Assembly: GCF_007994985.1 (NCBI RefSeq)
Contig: NZ_VOQF01000001.1
Location: 682,001-746,000, forward strand
Origin: Metabacillus litoralis
GTDB lineage: Bacteria; Bacillota; Bacilli; Bacillales; Bacillaceae
Reading direction: 5' to 3'
DNA length: 64,000 nt
Positions 20,953 through 31,030 of this stretch are shown here, piece by piece. Each line of letters begins with the position of its first letter. The first letter of the stretch is position 1. The position numbers were made by a program, and so were the translations under genes. The notes under the pieces are model-generated. The model searched no databases, was not told the DNA's origin, and saw only the letters and a program-made list of their open reading frames with translations.

Positions 20953-21663
20953 TTATACTTTTTCTTTTACTCCTAGATGCATAGCTGCAACTCCACCTGT
21001 ATATGGCTTAATTTCAACTTTATCAAATCCTGCATCTTTAAACATAGAAGCTAATTCTTTCATACCTGGGAAATCACGTGCAGATTCCTGCAACCAAGAA
21101 TATTCCTTATAACTTTTAGCAAACACCTTACCAAATAGAGGCATTACATAACGAAAATAGAGTGAAAAGAATTGTTTAAAAACAGGTAGTGTTGGTTGAG
21201 ATGTTTCTAAACATACTGCTTTGCCACCCGGTTTTAGCACTCTATGCATTTCTTTAAGAACCTGTAGATAATCTGGAACATTTCTTAAACCAAACCCTAT
21301 TGTTACGAAATCAAATGATTGGTCTTCAAATGGTAACTTCATTGCATTACCATGAATAAGCTCTAAATTATTTACTTTCAATTGTTTAACTTTTTCGTGA
21401 CCAATTTGCAGCATATTCTGGCTAAAATCTAAACCTATTACTTTTCCAGTTGGACCAACTGCATCAGCAAGGGCAATACTCCAATCAGCCGTTCCACAGC
21501 ATACATCAAGTGCCTTTTGACCTGGCTGTACATTCATATGCTTCATCGTGTCTTTACGCCAAGCTTTATGTCTCTGAAAGCTAATGACTGAATTCATTTG
21601 GTCATAATTTTTATATATTTTTTCAAAAACACCATGGACTCTTTCTTCCTTAGACTGATCCAT
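20953..21663 (-). CDS. menG: Demethylmenaquinone methyltransferase
   Basis: SAM-dependent methylation of demethylmenaquinone, the last step of menaquinone synthesis (UbiE/MenG family). The 236-residue protein has the nucleotide loop [23 protein letters not shown] and GFGLRNVPD. It starts 5 bp after the hepS stop, between the two heptaprenyl synthase subunits, so tail and head-group enzymes are made together. Confidence 0.95.
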   Translation of the reverse strand: MDQSKEERVHGVFEKIYKNYDQMNSVISFQRHKAWRKDTMKHMNVQPGQKALDVCCGTADWSIALADAVGPTGKVIGLDFSQNMLQIGHEKVKQLKVNNLELIHGNAMKLPFEDQSFDFVTIGFGLRNVPDYLQVLKEMHRVLKPGGKAVCLETSQPTLPVFKQFFSLYFRYVMPLFGKVFAKSYKEYSWLQESARDFPGMKELASMFKDAGFDKVEIKPYTGGVAAMHLGVKEKV

Positions 21664-21668
21664 TTTTA

Positions 21669-22421
21669 TTAACCTTCTTCCACTATCTTATTATCATGTA
21701 ATGCTCCGTTAAAATGAGCGGATTGAATACGCGAAAGTAGCAGCTCTTTTAACATAGATTTATGAGAGAAACCTTTGTTTATTAACGATACTGTTTCTTC
21801 GAATAAATGATTACATGCTTTTGTTAAATTGAGTATAGACAACTTACTTTCAAAATTTGTATGAAATTTTTCATGAGAGAGTCTCTTATAGGTAAGATAT
21901 TTAGTTGTAACTAATTTAAGGAAATCAAGGTTATAATGCTCAGTTATTTTCTGAAACAGTGCTGTTTCTACAACAATAACACTATCCAAAGTTTGTGTTT
22001 CACTTGCTTCACTATCGTGATATAGCCTGATTTTATGTTCATTAATTTCCCTAATAGCAACAGCCAATGTGCGGACCATGTTTATATCCTTCACATTAGA
22101 AAGCAACAAATAATATAAACCGCTAAAATAATCCCCGGCAAGGACTGTTAATTGTCTTTGAACAAATTGCTCAGAGCTTATCGTATTTGTTGTTGTAACA
22201 TCGTCATGCGTATCAAGGGCAATCTGAACCAGCATTGCTGTTAGGATATAATTTGTTTTCAGTTCAACTGCAAGATCTATCTCATCAAAAATTGCATATA
22301 GGAGAAGCAACTTATCTTCATCTATAACAGGAGAAGGTAAATGTTTTACCAAAAATGGATGTGTTAGTTTTTCTATTAGAGCTTCTTTAATTTCCGCTAA
22401 CTGTACATCTATGTACTGCAA
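21669..22421 (-). CDS. hepS: Heptaprenyl diphosphate synthase component I
   Basis: Small non-catalytic subunit that sets chain length with HepT. A 250-residue helical protein with [13 protein letters not shown] and [13 protein letters not shown], typical of HepS. The TTG at 22421 is preferred as start (AAGGGTGA site 5 bp upstream, giving [11 protein letters not shown] as in homologues); the frame extends seven codons further to 22442. Confidence 0.9.
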   Translation of the reverse strand: MQYIDVQLAEIKEALIEKLTHPFLVKHLPSPVIDEDKLLLLYAIFDEIDLAVELKTNYILTAMLVQIALDTHDDVTTTNTISSEQFVQRQLTVLAGDYFSGLYYLLLSNVKDINMVRTLAVAIREINEHKIRLYHDSEASETQTLDSVIVVETALFQKITEHYNLDFLKLVTTKYLTYKRLSHEKFHTNFESKLSILNLTKACNHLFEETVSLINKGFSHKSMLKELLLSRIQSAHFNGALHDNKIVEEG

Positions 22422-22617
22422 ATAAATCACCCTTGTCCCCAAATTAACATTTTATCTCTCTTTTTTTACTAGTTTGTTAAAGAGAAATTACTTACTAGCA
22501 AAAAGGTAATGTTTATTGTGAAAAAAGGGGACGGAATTCCACTAGATAAAGTGTTCTCGTATTCCTTTACTCCACATAATAATTAACCTATCCTAAAAGG
22601 ATATACATTTTTCTTTA

Positions 22618-22747
22618 AGCAGTGTTCCCAAACATTGTTACTTGACATACCTCGAAGAAAAAAGCCTATAAAAGTACCATTATCACAAAAAATACTTATT
22701 TTCACTGGGTATTTTAATTAGTTAGAAACATTTCTTCAGAAAAGACC
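22618..22747. mobile_element. Degenerate family-3 small element
   Basis: The left end (CAAACATTGTTACTTGACATACC) aligns with the first 40 bp of the element at 62306, and the right end TTCTTCAGAAAAGACC with its inverted right end. There is no clear target duplication. It fills much of the 22422-22854 gap, where I see no gene. Confidence 0.45.
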
Positions 22748-22833
22748 TTTATATCAGATAAAATTAATTATAACATAACTGAGTTCTATTTTCTGTTCAT
22801 AATGCCTATAACATGATAAATGAGAACAAAAGC

Positions 22834-22857
22834 AAATAAAGCAGGACAACCTGCTTA
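22834..22857 (-). terminator. Probable terminator at the mtrB stop
   Basis: AAGCAGG and CCTGCTT arms with an ACAA loop, followed on the minus strand by TTTATTTGCTTTTG. The stop codon lies in the stem. Confidence 0.55.
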
Positions 22858-23079
22858 TTTTCTTGAATCACTTTCTAGTTCTCCAATAGCTGTTTGGATC
22901 TGTGCTTTTCCTCTGATTTTAATTGCAGAAGTATGCTCTGTAAATTGAGCAATCATTACTTCACCTTTGTCCAATTTTTCAGAGTGATGAAACCTTGTAT
23001 CTGTACCTCGAGTAAGGCCAATTACATTAACACCATCTTCAATAGCTTTTATTACAACAAAGTCATTTTTTTGACTCAT
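22855..23079 (-). CDS. mtrB: trp RNA-binding attenuation protein (TRAP)
   Basis: Forms an 11-subunit ring that, with bound tryptophan, wraps (G/U)AG repeats in target mRNA and causes attenuation of trp genes. The 74-residue protein is very close to B. subtilis TRAP, including the [20 protein letters not shown] core and the [20 protein letters not shown]-binding strand. It is 91 bp downstream of folE, the classic mtrAB pair. Its target site is visible upstream of trpE in this window. Confidence 0.97.
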   Translation of the reverse strand: MSQKNDFVVIKAIEDGVNVIGLTRGTDTRFHHSEKLDKGEVMIAQFTEHTSAIKIRGKAQIQTAIGELESDSRK

Positions 23080-23170
23080 GTCAGCACCTGCCTATAAAGT
23101 TTATCTTTCTATTTTATCACTATCATACCATTTAGTAGATGATAACACTCACATATATCTTTAAAAAGAT

Positions 23171-23737
23171 TTAACCTTTTATTAATGACAATACCTCAGA
23201 TCTAGAAGCTTCATCCTTACGAAATATCCCTCTTACTGCAGAAGTGATGGTTTTAGAACCAGGTTTCTTGATACCTCTCATTGTCATACACATATGTTCT
23301 GCTTCAACCACTACCATTACTCCGTGTGGCTCTAGTGATTTATTTATACTGTCGGCTATTGTTGAAGTGATTCTCTCTTGCAATTGTGGTCTTTTAGCAA
23401 CCGCATCAACCGCACGAGCTAATTTACTTAATCCTGTCACCTTACCACCTTTAGGAATATAAGCAACATGCGCCTTTCCATAGAACGGCACAAGATGATG
23501 CTCACACATTGAGTAAAACGGTATATCTTTTACTAATACTAATTCCTCATGATCTTCTCCAAATATGGTTTGGAAATGTTCTGAAGGGTCTTCATTTAGT
23601 CCACTAAATACTTCAGCATACATTTTCGCAACTCTTTTTGGGGTATCAAGGAGACCTTCACGCGTTGGGTCCTCACCAATTGCTTCAAGTATTAACTTAA
23701 TCGCTTCTTCAATTTTCTCATGATTTACTTGTGCCAT
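23171..23737 (-). CDS. folE: GTP cyclohydrolase I
   Basis: Zn-dependent first step of folate synthesis (mtrA). The 188-residue enzyme shows [12 protein letters not shown] and EHMCMTMRG, holding the Zn ligands, and [21 protein letters not shown]. The start at 23737 follows an AGGAGGAC site; upstream in-frame codons have no homology. Co-transcribed with mtrB. Confidence 0.95.
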   Translation of the reverse strand: MAQVNHEKIEEAIKLILEAIGEDPTREGLLDTPKRVAKMYAEVFSGLNEDPSEHFQTIFGEDHEELVLVKDIPFYSMCEHHLVPFYGKAHVAYIPKGGKVTGLSKLARAVDAVAKRPQLQERITSTIADSINKSLEPHGVMVVVEAEHMCMTMRGIKKPGSKTITSAVRGIFRKDEASRSEVLSLIKG

Positions 23738-23828
23738 GTCCGTCCTCCTGATCGTATTTGATTCAGATTCTAGCATAAGACTGGGGATAAAAGCAAAATA
23801 TAGTATGTAATTTATGAGGAGTATAATA

Positions 23829-23858
23829 CAAATGAAAAGCCCCTTAAGAAGGGGCTTT
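23829..23858 (-). terminator. Intrinsic terminator after hbs
   Basis: AAAGCCCCTT-AAG-AAGGGGCTTT, perfect 10-bp stem, then TTTTCATTT on the minus strand. Confidence 0.82.
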
Positions 23859-23901
23859 GTGAAGAAGCTTGTATGTAATGGTTATTACATGACATATTAA
23901 C

Positions 23902-24180
23902 TTATTTACCTGCTACTGCATCTTTAAGTGCTTTACCTGGTTTGAAAGCAGGCACCTTGCTCGCAGCAATTTCAATTTCTTCACCAGTTTGTGGGTTACG
24001 ACCTTTACGAGCCGCACGTTCACGAACTTCAAAGTTACCAAAACCGATAAGTTGTACTTTATCACCATTTTTTAGTGCATCTAAAATTGTATCGAAAACA
24101 GCATCAACTGCTTTAGTTGCATCTTTTTTAGATAATTCACTAGCTTCTGCTACTGCATTGATTAGTTCTGTTTTATTCAT
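23902..24180 (-). CDS. hbs: HU-type DNA-binding protein HBsu
   Basis: Abundant nucleoid protein that bends DNA. The 92 residues match HBsu length; [19 protein letters not shown] opens it and [21 protein letters not shown] is the DNA-binding beta arm. The ATG at 24180 has a near-perfect GGAGGTGA site. It lies between folE and spoIVA as in B. subtilis. Confidence 0.96.
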   Translation of the reverse strand: MNKTELINAVAEASELSKKDATKAVDAVFDTILDALKNGDKVQLIGFGNFEVRERAARKGRNPQTGEEIEIAASKVPAFKPGKALKDAVAGK

Positions 24181-24247
24181 GCCTTTCACCTCCTCCCAAA
24201 GGGGATGGATTCTTATTAGTCTTCATTTCTTCACAATTTAGATCAAT

Positions 24248-24278
24248 ACTATACATGTGAATGTGATATTACTATCAA
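24248..24278 (-). promoter_or_regulatory. Candidate hbs promoter
   Basis: TTGATA (24278-24273) and TATAGT (24253-24248) with a long 19-bp spacing, 68 bp before the hbs start. TGTATA at 17-bp spacing is an alternative -10. Confidence 0.35.
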
Positions 24279-24663
24279 CACGCTTATCTTATATGATTTT
24301 TCTACATATTTCAATGTTTTTCATCATTAATATTGGTTTTTTAGGAAGAATCGACCAATAAAGAAAAGAAATTCTTTAAAAAGATTAACATATTAAAACG
24401 GTTGAAGCAAGGCATATCCTAATAAAAGTCTAATAATATCAAGGTTTCATACCATACATAAGAAAACAAGTTCTCTTTTTTGTACCTATTAAGGATCATT
24501 AAACGACAATATGGTTGAAAACTACCCCATCTGAAGGCAAAAACGAAAAGGTATTTATACAAAGAATTTTTTTCAACTTGCTTGCTGACACATTTTTCAT
24601 TCTAAATTTATACGATATATCTTTCTTATTTTCTTAAAACAAAACACATATCTAAAAATAACC
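24279..24663. other. Intergenic region between spoIVA and hbs without a visible gene
   Basis: AT-rich, no reading frame with a ribosome site, no clear inverted repeat or element end recognised. Confidence 0.5.
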
Positions 24664-24692
24664 AAAGAAAAAGACCTCTAATTTTAGAGGTC
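24664..24692 (-). terminator. Intrinsic terminator after spoIVA
   Basis: GACCTCTA/TAGAGGTC stem with a 4-nt loop, flanked by A- and T-runs; minus-strand U-tract TTTTTCTTT. It starts 8 bp after the stop. Confidence 0.82.
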
Positions 24693-24699
24693 AAAAAAA

Positions 24700-26178
24700 T
24701 TATAAGATGATAGCTATTAATCCACCGGAGCCTTCGTTGATTATTCTCTCCAATGTTTCTTTTAGCTTATAGCGTGCATTTTCAGGCATAAGAGATAGCT
24801 TGGCTTGGATCCCTTCGCGAACAATTGAGCTTAGGCTTCTTCCAAAAATATCTGAATTCCAAATTGATAATGGATTATCCTCAAAATCCTGCATTAAATA
24901 ACGTACAAGCTCTTCGGATTGCTTCTCAGTACCAATAATAGGAGCGAATTCAGACTCAACGTCTACTTTAATCATATGAATTGAAGGAGCAACCGCCTTA
25001 AGTCTTACACCAAATCTTGAACCTTGGCGAATAATTTCAGGCTCATCTAAGCTCATATCCGCTAAAGCTGGTGCTGCAATACCATAACCAGTTTGCTTTA
25101 CCATTTTTAACGCGTCTGCTACTTGATCATACTCGGTCTTTGCATAGGCAAAATCTTGCATTAATTGTAGTAGGTGGTCTTTGCCACGTATTTCTACTCC
25201 TACAACTTCTTTTAAGATCTGATCATAAAGATCATCCGGAGCATATAAATCAATTTCAGCAATTCCCTGACCCATTTCAATACCAGCTAGACTTGCTTTA
25301 TTAATAAAATCATATTCACTAAATTGACCCACTACACGGTCAACATCACGTAATCTTTTGATATCCTTTACAGTATCCTTTACAGCTTCTTGATAGCTTT
25401 GTCTTAACCAATGATTCTCTCTTAATACCATCACCCAGCTTGGTAGGTTTACATTAACCTCTAATACTGGAAATTCATATAATGACTCTCTTAAAACATT
25501 CATTACATCTGATTCTCTCATACTCTCAACACTCATTGCTAAAACCGGAATATCATATTTCTCATTTAACTGCTGACGAAGGGCTTCTGTTTCAGGGTGG
25601 TGTGGATGTACCGTATTAATAATCATGATAAACGGTTTCCCAACCTCTTTTAATTCATCGATTACTCTAGCTTCTGCCTCTAAGTAATCATGACGAGGTA
25701 TATCGCCAATTGATCCATCTGTCGTAATTACACAGCCTAATGTTGAATGCTCTTGAATAACCTTACGTGTTCCAATTTCTGCCGCTTCATGAAATGGTAT
25801 TGGCTCTTCATACCAAGGAGTGTTAATCATGCGAGGGCCATTTTCATCTTCATAGCCTTTCGCACCAGGTACAGTGTAACCTACACAGTCTACTAATCTA
25901 ATATTGACATCAAGTCCCTCATCAACATGGATGGAAACTGCTTGATTCGGGACAAATTTCGGCTCAGTTGTCATAATTGTTTTACCAGCTGCACTTTGTG
26001 GTAATTCATCTTGAGCTCTAGCTTTGTCAGATTCATTGTCAATGTTAGGTAATACGACTAGTTCCATAAACTTTTTAATAAAAGTAGATTTACCTGTTCT
26101 TACTGCACCAACTACTCCTAAATATATATCGCCACCAGTTCGTTCAGCGATATCCTTGAAAATATCTACTTTTTCCAA
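24700..26178 (-). CDS. spoIVA: Stage IV sporulation protein A, coat-basement ATPase
   Basis: Hydrolyses ATP to polymerise on the outer forespore surface and anchor the spore coat. The 492-residue protein has Walker A GAVRTGKST at residues 24-32, GSIGDIPRHDYLEAEARVI, and the conserved C-terminal tail LERIINEGSGGLIAIIL that targets the forespore. Length equals B. subtilis SpoIVA (492). It is expected to be made in the mother cell under sigma-E, in line with the promoter upstream. Confidence 0.97.
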   Translation of the reverse strand: MEKVDIFKDIAERTGGDIYLGVVGAVRTGKSTFIKKFMELVVLPNIDNESDKARAQDELPQSAAGKTIMTTEPKFVPNQAVSIHVDEGLDVNIRLVDCVGYTVPGAKGYEDENGPRMINTPWYEEPIPFHEAAEIGTRKVIQEHSTLGCVITTDGSIGDIPRHDYLEAEARVIDELKEVGKPFIMIINTVHPHHPETEALRQQLNEKYDIPVLAMSVESMRESDVMNVLRESLYEFPVLEVNVNLPSWVMVLRENHWLRQSYQEAVKDTVKDIKRLRDVDRVVGQFSEYDFINKASLAGIEMGQGIAEIDLYAPDDLYDQILKEVVGVEIRGKDHLLQLMQDFAYAKTEYDQVADALKMVKQTGYGIAAPALADMSLDEPEIIRQGSRFGVRLKAVAPSIHMIKVDVESEFAPIIGTEKQSEELVRYLMQDFEDNPLSIWNSDIFGRSLSSIVREGIQAKLSLMPENARYKLKETLERIINEGSGGLIAIIL

Positions 26179-26242
26179 GTGATCCCCTCCCGATCATACA
26201 ATATTGGGATAATGCTTATCCGTCTTCTTATAGGACATTATA

Positions 26243-26271
26243 TATGTATGACGTTGTCCTACTTATTTATG
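26243..26271 (-). promoter_or_regulatory. Candidate sigma-E promoter of spoIVA
   Basis: CATAAAT (26271-26265), 14 bp, then CATACATA (26250-26243); the -10 resembles the sigma-E CATACAnT box. Located about 65 bp before the start. Confidence 0.5.
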
Positions 26272-26330
26272 ACTTAGTTTCTAAATTTTTTTCATTATCG
26301 CTCAAATCTTTGTTCATTCTCGTAAAAAAG

Positions 26331-26377
26331 CGAAAAAGAAAACCCTTCTTTTAGAGTTTATTCTCTAATGAAGGGTT
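26331..26377 (-). terminator. Intrinsic terminator after yphF
   Basis: AACCCTTC/GAAGGGTT outer stem with an inner AGAG/CTCT stem, followed on the minus strand by TTTTCTTTTTCG. Confidence 0.75.
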
Positions 26378-26424
26378 CATGACATATTTTTAAAAAAAAT
26401 TCAAAAAATATAGTGTATAGTAAA

Positions 26425-27144
26425 TTACTTCTCTGGTTTAAAGATCGGTTCACCTTTATCATCTATTGTATAAGGAAGTGAATAGGCTGGTACAAAGGGA
26501 TTATCCTTCATTAGTAAATCGCGTATATCGTCTCCTTGTTTAAAGGAGTGTTCTTTTTCTTGTAAAGCCATATTAAGGTCTATTCGATAATCCACATACA
26601 CTACTGCTTCTTTATCAATAACAAGAGGTAAATATTCTCCAGTAAAAGGACTCTGAACCGTAGGTGGTTCTTTATAGCCCAGCTTTTCAAAATCTAACGT
26701 AAAAACATCGCTCGTAATAAGATCTTTGAATGGTGGATAGCCATTTGCCTGACGATAGATATTAAGCTTGATTGAAAGCTCATGAATTTCTTCAGACATT
26801 CTTAAATCGAGTAGCTTTACTGTAGGATCTTTTTCTACATCAACTAACACATATTGATATACCCCACCACTTTCATAAGCCGTACCAGGTGGTTCAGCCA
26901 TATACCTAGGTGTTAACATAGAAAAGTCTATAGGGTATTTTTGATAAATAGGTGTTGTCATATCTCTGGTTTTTATCGGTAATAGTCCTGTTGAATCTTT
27001 TTGATACTGATCTACTGAGCTTTGAACTGCAGCAATTTGATCATTATATGGGATTGAATTTTTCTGAAGTTTTTCTTCAGGATACAAACATCCGCTTAAA
27101 AGAATACAACCAAGCACAATAAAAAAAATCTTATAAAGTTTCAT
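26425..27144 (-). CDS. yphF: Lipoprotein YphF (DUF3939 type)
   Basis: Predicted membrane-anchored lipoprotein, 239 residues, function unknown. The start at 27144 (AAGGAAGT site) gives a short signal MKLYKIFFIVLGCILLSGC with lipobox LSGC; the longer frame to 27189 would bury it. The mature part has no catalytic motif that I recognise. It is 25 bp after yphE, as in B. subtilis. Confidence 0.85.
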   Translation of the reverse strand: MKLYKIFFIVLGCILLSGCLYPEEKLQKNSIPYNDQIAAVQSSVDQYQKDSTGLLPIKTRDMTTPIYQKYPIDFSMLTPRYMAEPPGTAYESGGVYQYVLVDVEKDPTVKLLDLRMSEEIHELSIKLNIYRQANGYPPFKDLITSDVFTLDFEKLGYKEPPTVQSPFTGEYLPLVIDKEAVVYVDYRIDLNMALQEKEHSFKQGDDIRDLLMKDNPFVPAYSLPYTIDDKGEPIFKPEK

Positions 27145-27169
27145 TCTTAATGACTTCCTTTTAAAGTAT

Positions 27170-27373
27170 TTATTCTGAAACTGGTCCACTTAAAACAACA
27201 AATAAAATAATAATTCCTGCTAGAATCATAAAAATATAGGCTAAAATGGTCACAATGACTTTTAAAATACCTTTTAATTTAAAGCGGCTAAGATAGATAA
27301 AAATAATTGAAATAAACATAAATCCCATGGATGCAAAAGAAATCCACATTTTCATAAGGGCTGTACTCATCAA
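27170..27373 (-). CDS. yphE: Small membrane protein YphE (DUF2768)
   Basis: 67 residues, nearly all in two membrane helices (WISFASMGFMFISIIFIYL and VIVTILAYIFMILAGIIIL) joined by a basic loop. Same length and position as B. subtilis YphE. Function unknown. Likely co-transcribed with yphF. Confidence 0.85.
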   Translation of the reverse strand: MMSTALMKMWISFASMGFMFISIIFIYLSRFKLKGILKVIVTILAYIFMILAGIIILFVVLSGPVSE

Positions 27374-27754
27374 TCATTCCTCCTTTTAAAAGAAGAACAT
27401 ACGCTTCTTGTATATAGTTTTTAAGTTAAGTAAAAAAAATGGTTAGAACTCCATGAACGATTATAATACAGTTTATAAAGCTTGTCCAAATAAGTTTATT
27501 TTAAAGTGAAAGCGCTGATTAGCATCTTCATCTAAATATGATGTTTTAATATACATATTTTAACATTTAGAAAAGAGCGTGACTACATAGGTTTGAAGGT
27601 ACTTTTCAATGGTGATTTTTTTGAAGTAAAAGCTCTGCTTAGCAGGGCAAGAGAGATACCACGCGGGTGTTAAGTGCTAAGATTTACCGAGAAGGCTTTC
27701 TAGTATAAGGGAAATCACTGTTTGAAGGGAGATCACAACGAAGTTTAACTGAAC
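27374..27754. other. Gene-free stretch, possible decayed element
   Basis: Part of a 692-bp gap between gpsA and yphE. GC-richer islands (GCTTAGCAGGGC, CCACGCGGGTGTTAAGTGC, GAGAAGGCTTTC) interrupt AT-rich DNA and recall the cores of the other small repeats, but I cannot define ends. A CcpA-box-like string TGAAAGCGCTGATT is at 27507-27520. Confidence 0.35.
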
Positions 27755-27793
27755 AAAAAAACTGAAGTAAAGAGGGGACGAACTTTACTTCAG
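27755..27793 (-). terminator. Intrinsic terminator downstream of gpsA
   Basis: Perfect 11-bp stem CTGAAGTAAAG/CTTTACTTCAG (27762-27772, 27783-27793), then seven U on the minus strand. It is 270 bp past the gpsA stop. Confidence 0.75.
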
Positions 27794-28065
27794 CAAATTA
27801 AGCGACTAAATATTACCCAACTATAGAAACAACTCTTATTTTACTTTCGTTGCATATTATGCGGAAGTAATTGTTTTTGTATCCTCTAATGCCTATATAC
27901 GCCAAGTATTATTCGTATAAGTTATTGTACTGACGATTTAGCAAGGGCGAAGATTAATGACATAAGTTTCCGCTGCTGCAAAATGTAAACCCTTATAGGA
28001 TATTGTTCCCTTTGATTTAATTCTTGTTATAATATGCAATAAATTCACGTTTGTCACCTGATCTA

Positions 28066-29097
28066 CTAACGTTTCTCCATAATATTTACTAAGTCTTCCA
28101 TCTCATGTGTTTTCACACGGGCCATTAAAGAGTCAACAGCTTCTTTCGGAGCTTTATTATTAAATAAAACATCATATAAAGCTTCTGTTATCGGCATCTT
28201 TACTTCATATTTTTGTGCTAGTTGATATGCAGCCTTTGTTGTTCGGACACCTTCAACGACCATTCCCATATTCGCAAGAACTTCATCTAGATTTTGTCCT
28301 TTTCCGAGTAAATTACCAGCTCTCCAGTTCCTTGAATGAATACTCGTACATGTCACAATTAGGTCACCTATACCCGTTAAACCAGAAAAAGTTAATGGAT
28401 TGCCACCCATTTTACTTCCTAGTCTTGCAATTTCTGCTAAACCACGAGTAATAAGTGCAGCTTTTGCATTATCTCCATATCCTAATCCATCAGTGATCCC
28501 AGCAGCTAGCGCAATAATATTCTTTAAAGCACCACCAATTTCCACACCTATTATATCTGGATTTGTATACACTCTAAAATGTTGATTGATAAATAAGTCT
28601 TGTATATATTCAGCAGCACTCATCGTTTTAGACGATGAAGTTACAGTTGTAATATGTCTTTGACTCACTTCCTCAGCATGACTAGGCCCTGATAAAACAA
28701 CAACATCTTTTAGTAATTGTGCTGGCATTTCAACTTCAATGATTTCAGAAATTCGTAATAATGTATCAGGCTCAATCCCTTTACTTACATGAACAATTGT
28801 AAGCTGATTCTTTACAATTTTTTTCACTTCACTTAAGACATCACGAATCGCTTTTGTTGGAACAGCCAAAATAATTGTTTGTACACCTTCTAAACTGTCT
28901 TCTAAATTTGATGTACCTATAATATTTTCTGGAAGTTCCACTCCAGGTAGGTATTTTTTGTTTTGCTTAGTTGTATTAATTTCATCTATTAAGGATTGGC
29001 GATGTCCCCAAAGCTTGACTTTATGTCCATTGTCAGCAAGAACAATCGCTAAAGCTGTACCCCAGCTCCCTGCACCTAATACTGTAATTTGTTCCAT
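28066..29097 (-). CDS. gpsA: NAD(P)-dependent glycerol-3-phosphate dehydrogenase
   Basis: Reduces dihydroxyacetone phosphate to sn-glycerol 3-phosphate for phospholipids. The 343-residue enzyme has the NAD-binding [10 protein letters not shown] at the N-terminus, GPSHAEEV, the catalytic Lys region [18 protein letters not shown] and RNWRAG. It follows der by 52 bp. Confidence 0.96.
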   Translation of the reverse strand: MEQITVLGAGSWGTALAIVLADNGHKVKLWGHRQSLIDEINTTKQNKKYLPGVELPENIIGTSNLEDSLEGVQTIILAVPTKAIRDVLSEVKKIVKNQLTIVHVSKGIEPDTLLRISEIIEVEMPAQLLKDVVVLSGPSHAEEVSQRHITTVTSSSKTMSAAEYIQDLFINQHFRVYTNPDIIGVEIGGALKNIIALAAGITDGLGYGDNAKAALITRGLAEIARLGSKMGGNPLTFSGLTGIGDLIVTCTSIHSRNWRAGNLLGKGQNLDEVLANMGMVVEGVRTTKAAYQLAQKYEVKMPITEALYDVLFNNKAPKEAVDSLMARVKTHEMEDLVNIMEKR

Positions 29098-29149
29098 CTA
29101 AACACATCCTTCACAATAAACAAATCAAAACACATTATGGTCAAATTTT

Positions 29150-30460
29150 TTACTTTCTCTCTCTTGTGAAAATCTTAATAGGAGTTCCTTCGAATTCAAA
29201 AGCCGCTCTTATTTTATTTTCTAAAAATCGCTCATATGAAAAGTGCATTAACTCAGGATCATTCACAAAAACAACAAAAGTTGGAGGTTTTACGGCAACT
29301 TGTGAAGTATAGAATATTTTTAAACGTTTTCCTTTATGTGTTGGTGTTGGATTCATCGCAACTGCATCCATAATTACGTCATTAAGGACGTTTGTCTGAA
29401 CTCTTCTAGAATGATTTTCACTAGCTAAAAGAATTCTAGGCATTAGCGTATGAATTCTCTTTTTCGTTATAGCTGATAGAAATGCGATTGGTGCATAATC
29501 TAAAAACTTGAAGTGATCACGGATATTCTCTTCAAATTCTTTCATGGTTTTTTCATCTTTATCAACTGCATCCCATTTGTTCACAACAATGACAACAGCC
29601 TTTCCAGCTTCATGCGCATAACCAGCTATATGTTTATCTTGTTCAATAATACCTTCTTCAGCATTGATTACAACTAAGATAACATCAGAGCGATCAATTG
29701 CCTTTAACGCACGAAGTACACTATACTTTTCTGTTGTTTCATATACTTTACCTTTTTTCCTCATACCTGCTGTATCAATGATTACAAATTCTTGTCCTTC
29801 ATATTTATAAACCGTATCTATTGCATCACGAGTTGTACCAGCAACATCACTTACGATAACCCGATCTTCACCTAAAATCGCATTCACAAGAGAAGATTTC
29901 CCTACATTTGGTCTACCAATTAGTGAGAATTTTATTGTGGATTCATCATAATCTTCTGTTCCAATATTTTTAAAATGCTTAGCCACTTCATCTAACAAGT
30001 CTCCTAGTCCAAGACCATGTGATCCTGAGATAGGAAATGGCTCACCAAAACCTAAAGAGTAAAAGTCATAAATAGATGCTCTCATTTCAGGGTTATCTAC
30101 CTTATTTACCGCAAGCACAACAGGTTTATTCGAGCGGAATAGGATTTTAGCAACTTCTTCGTCTGCTGCTGTAACACCTTCTCGTGAATTTGTTAGAAAA
30201 ATAATAACATCAGCTTCATCTATTGCAATCTCTGCTTGATGACGAATTTGAGCTAAAAATGGCTCGTCTCCTATATCTATACCACCTGTATCAATGATAT
30301 TGAAGTTATAAGTTAACCATTCACCAGAACTATAAATACGATCTCTAGTTACTCCTGGGATATCTTCTACTATTGATACACGCTCTCCTACAATTCTGTT
30401 AAAGATTGTAGATTTACCAACATTAGGCCTTCCAACTATTGCTATTACTGGTTTTGCCAT
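29150..30460 (-). CDS. der: Ribosome-assembly GTPase Der (EngA)
   Basis: Essential double-GTPase needed for 50S subunit maturation. The 436-residue protein has two G domains with P-loops GRPNVGKST (about residue 10) and GRPNVGKSS (about 183), DTGG and DTAGM switch motifs, NKVD and NKWD specificity motifs, and a C-terminal KH-like domain. It is the first gene of der-gpsA. Confidence 0.97.
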   Translation of the reverse strand: MAKPVIAIVGRPNVGKSTIFNRIVGERVSIVEDIPGVTRDRIYSSGEWLTYNFNIIDTGGIDIGDEPFLAQIRHQAEIAIDEADVIIFLTNSREGVTAADEEVAKILFRSNKPVVLAVNKVDNPEMRASIYDFYSLGFGEPFPISGSHGLGLGDLLDEVAKHFKNIGTEDYDESTIKFSLIGRPNVGKSSLVNAILGEDRVIVSDVAGTTRDAIDTVYKYEGQEFVIIDTAGMRKKGKVYETTEKYSVLRALKAIDRSDVILVVINAEEGIIEQDKHIAGYAHEAGKAVVIVVNKWDAVDKDEKTMKEFEENIRDHFKFLDYAPIAFLSAITKKRIHTLMPRILLASENHSRRVQTNVLNDVIMDAVAMNPTPTHKGKRLKIFYTSQVAVKPPTFVVFVNDPELMHFSYERFLENKIRAAFEFEGTPIKIFTRERK

Positions 30461-30687
30461 TTTTTACACCCTTCCTAAACAAATAAAATTTTACTAAATC
30501 CTCATTTTTTAAAGTTGAAAAATAGTAAGTTACAGCCGTACTTTTTTCAGACTATAAAAAGAATGTTAGATTTACATTTATTTTTCTATACATCACTTCA
30601 TTCAATCGCAAACAAATATGTAATTTATTAAAATTAATGTAGAATAAGTTTTATTCCTTAAATACCTAACATTCTCATATAAAAATA

Positions 30688-30797
30688 GGCTGACTCATAT
30701 AAACGGGTCGCCCCCTCAATGATACAATAAAAACATCCTAGTTATAGGACTATTTATCGTAAAATTACGGGTGGGGTCAGACCCCCATGAGTCAACC
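30688..30797. repeat. Large imperfect palindrome with GGCTGACTCAT ends
   Basis: GGCTGACTCAT at the left and ATGAGTCAACC at the right pair over 10 of 11 bases; inside, GGGTCGCCCC faces GGGGTCAGACCC. No clear target duplication. It lies in the 381-bp gap between der and the YIEGIA capping gene, where I see no coding sequence. It may be a small mobile element or a structured RNA. Confidence 0.6.
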
Positions 30798-30841
30798 TCC
30801 ATAACTTTTATATATTAGCAGAGATTTTATAAATTCACAAC

Positions 30842-31030
30842 TTAGTGTTTGACAATAACGTACATGTCATCTCCAATTCCATGTGCTATCCCATCCAAAA
30901 TCGCTTCAAGGTTTCTAGCGTAAAAATGCATTTCCTCCTGTGTTTTACAAACAAAAATAGCAGTGCCACCTGCTGCTTTTGTTTGATCAGTTGTAATAAT
31001 AGCAAGAATATATTTTTCTAATGCACTCAT
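30842..31030 (-). CDS. Capping complex subunit for YIEGIA
   Basis: 62-residue protein always found with the YIEGIA membrane protein; known in annotation as its capping-complex subunit, precise role unknown. It starts in the last codons of seaA (ATGA overlap). The sequence holds AIITTDQTKAAGGTAIFVC and DDMYVIVKH, as in homologues. Confidence 0.8.
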   Translation of the reverse strand: MSALEKYILAIITTDQTKAAGGTAIFVCKTQEEMHFYARNLEAILDGIAHGIGDDMYVIVKH

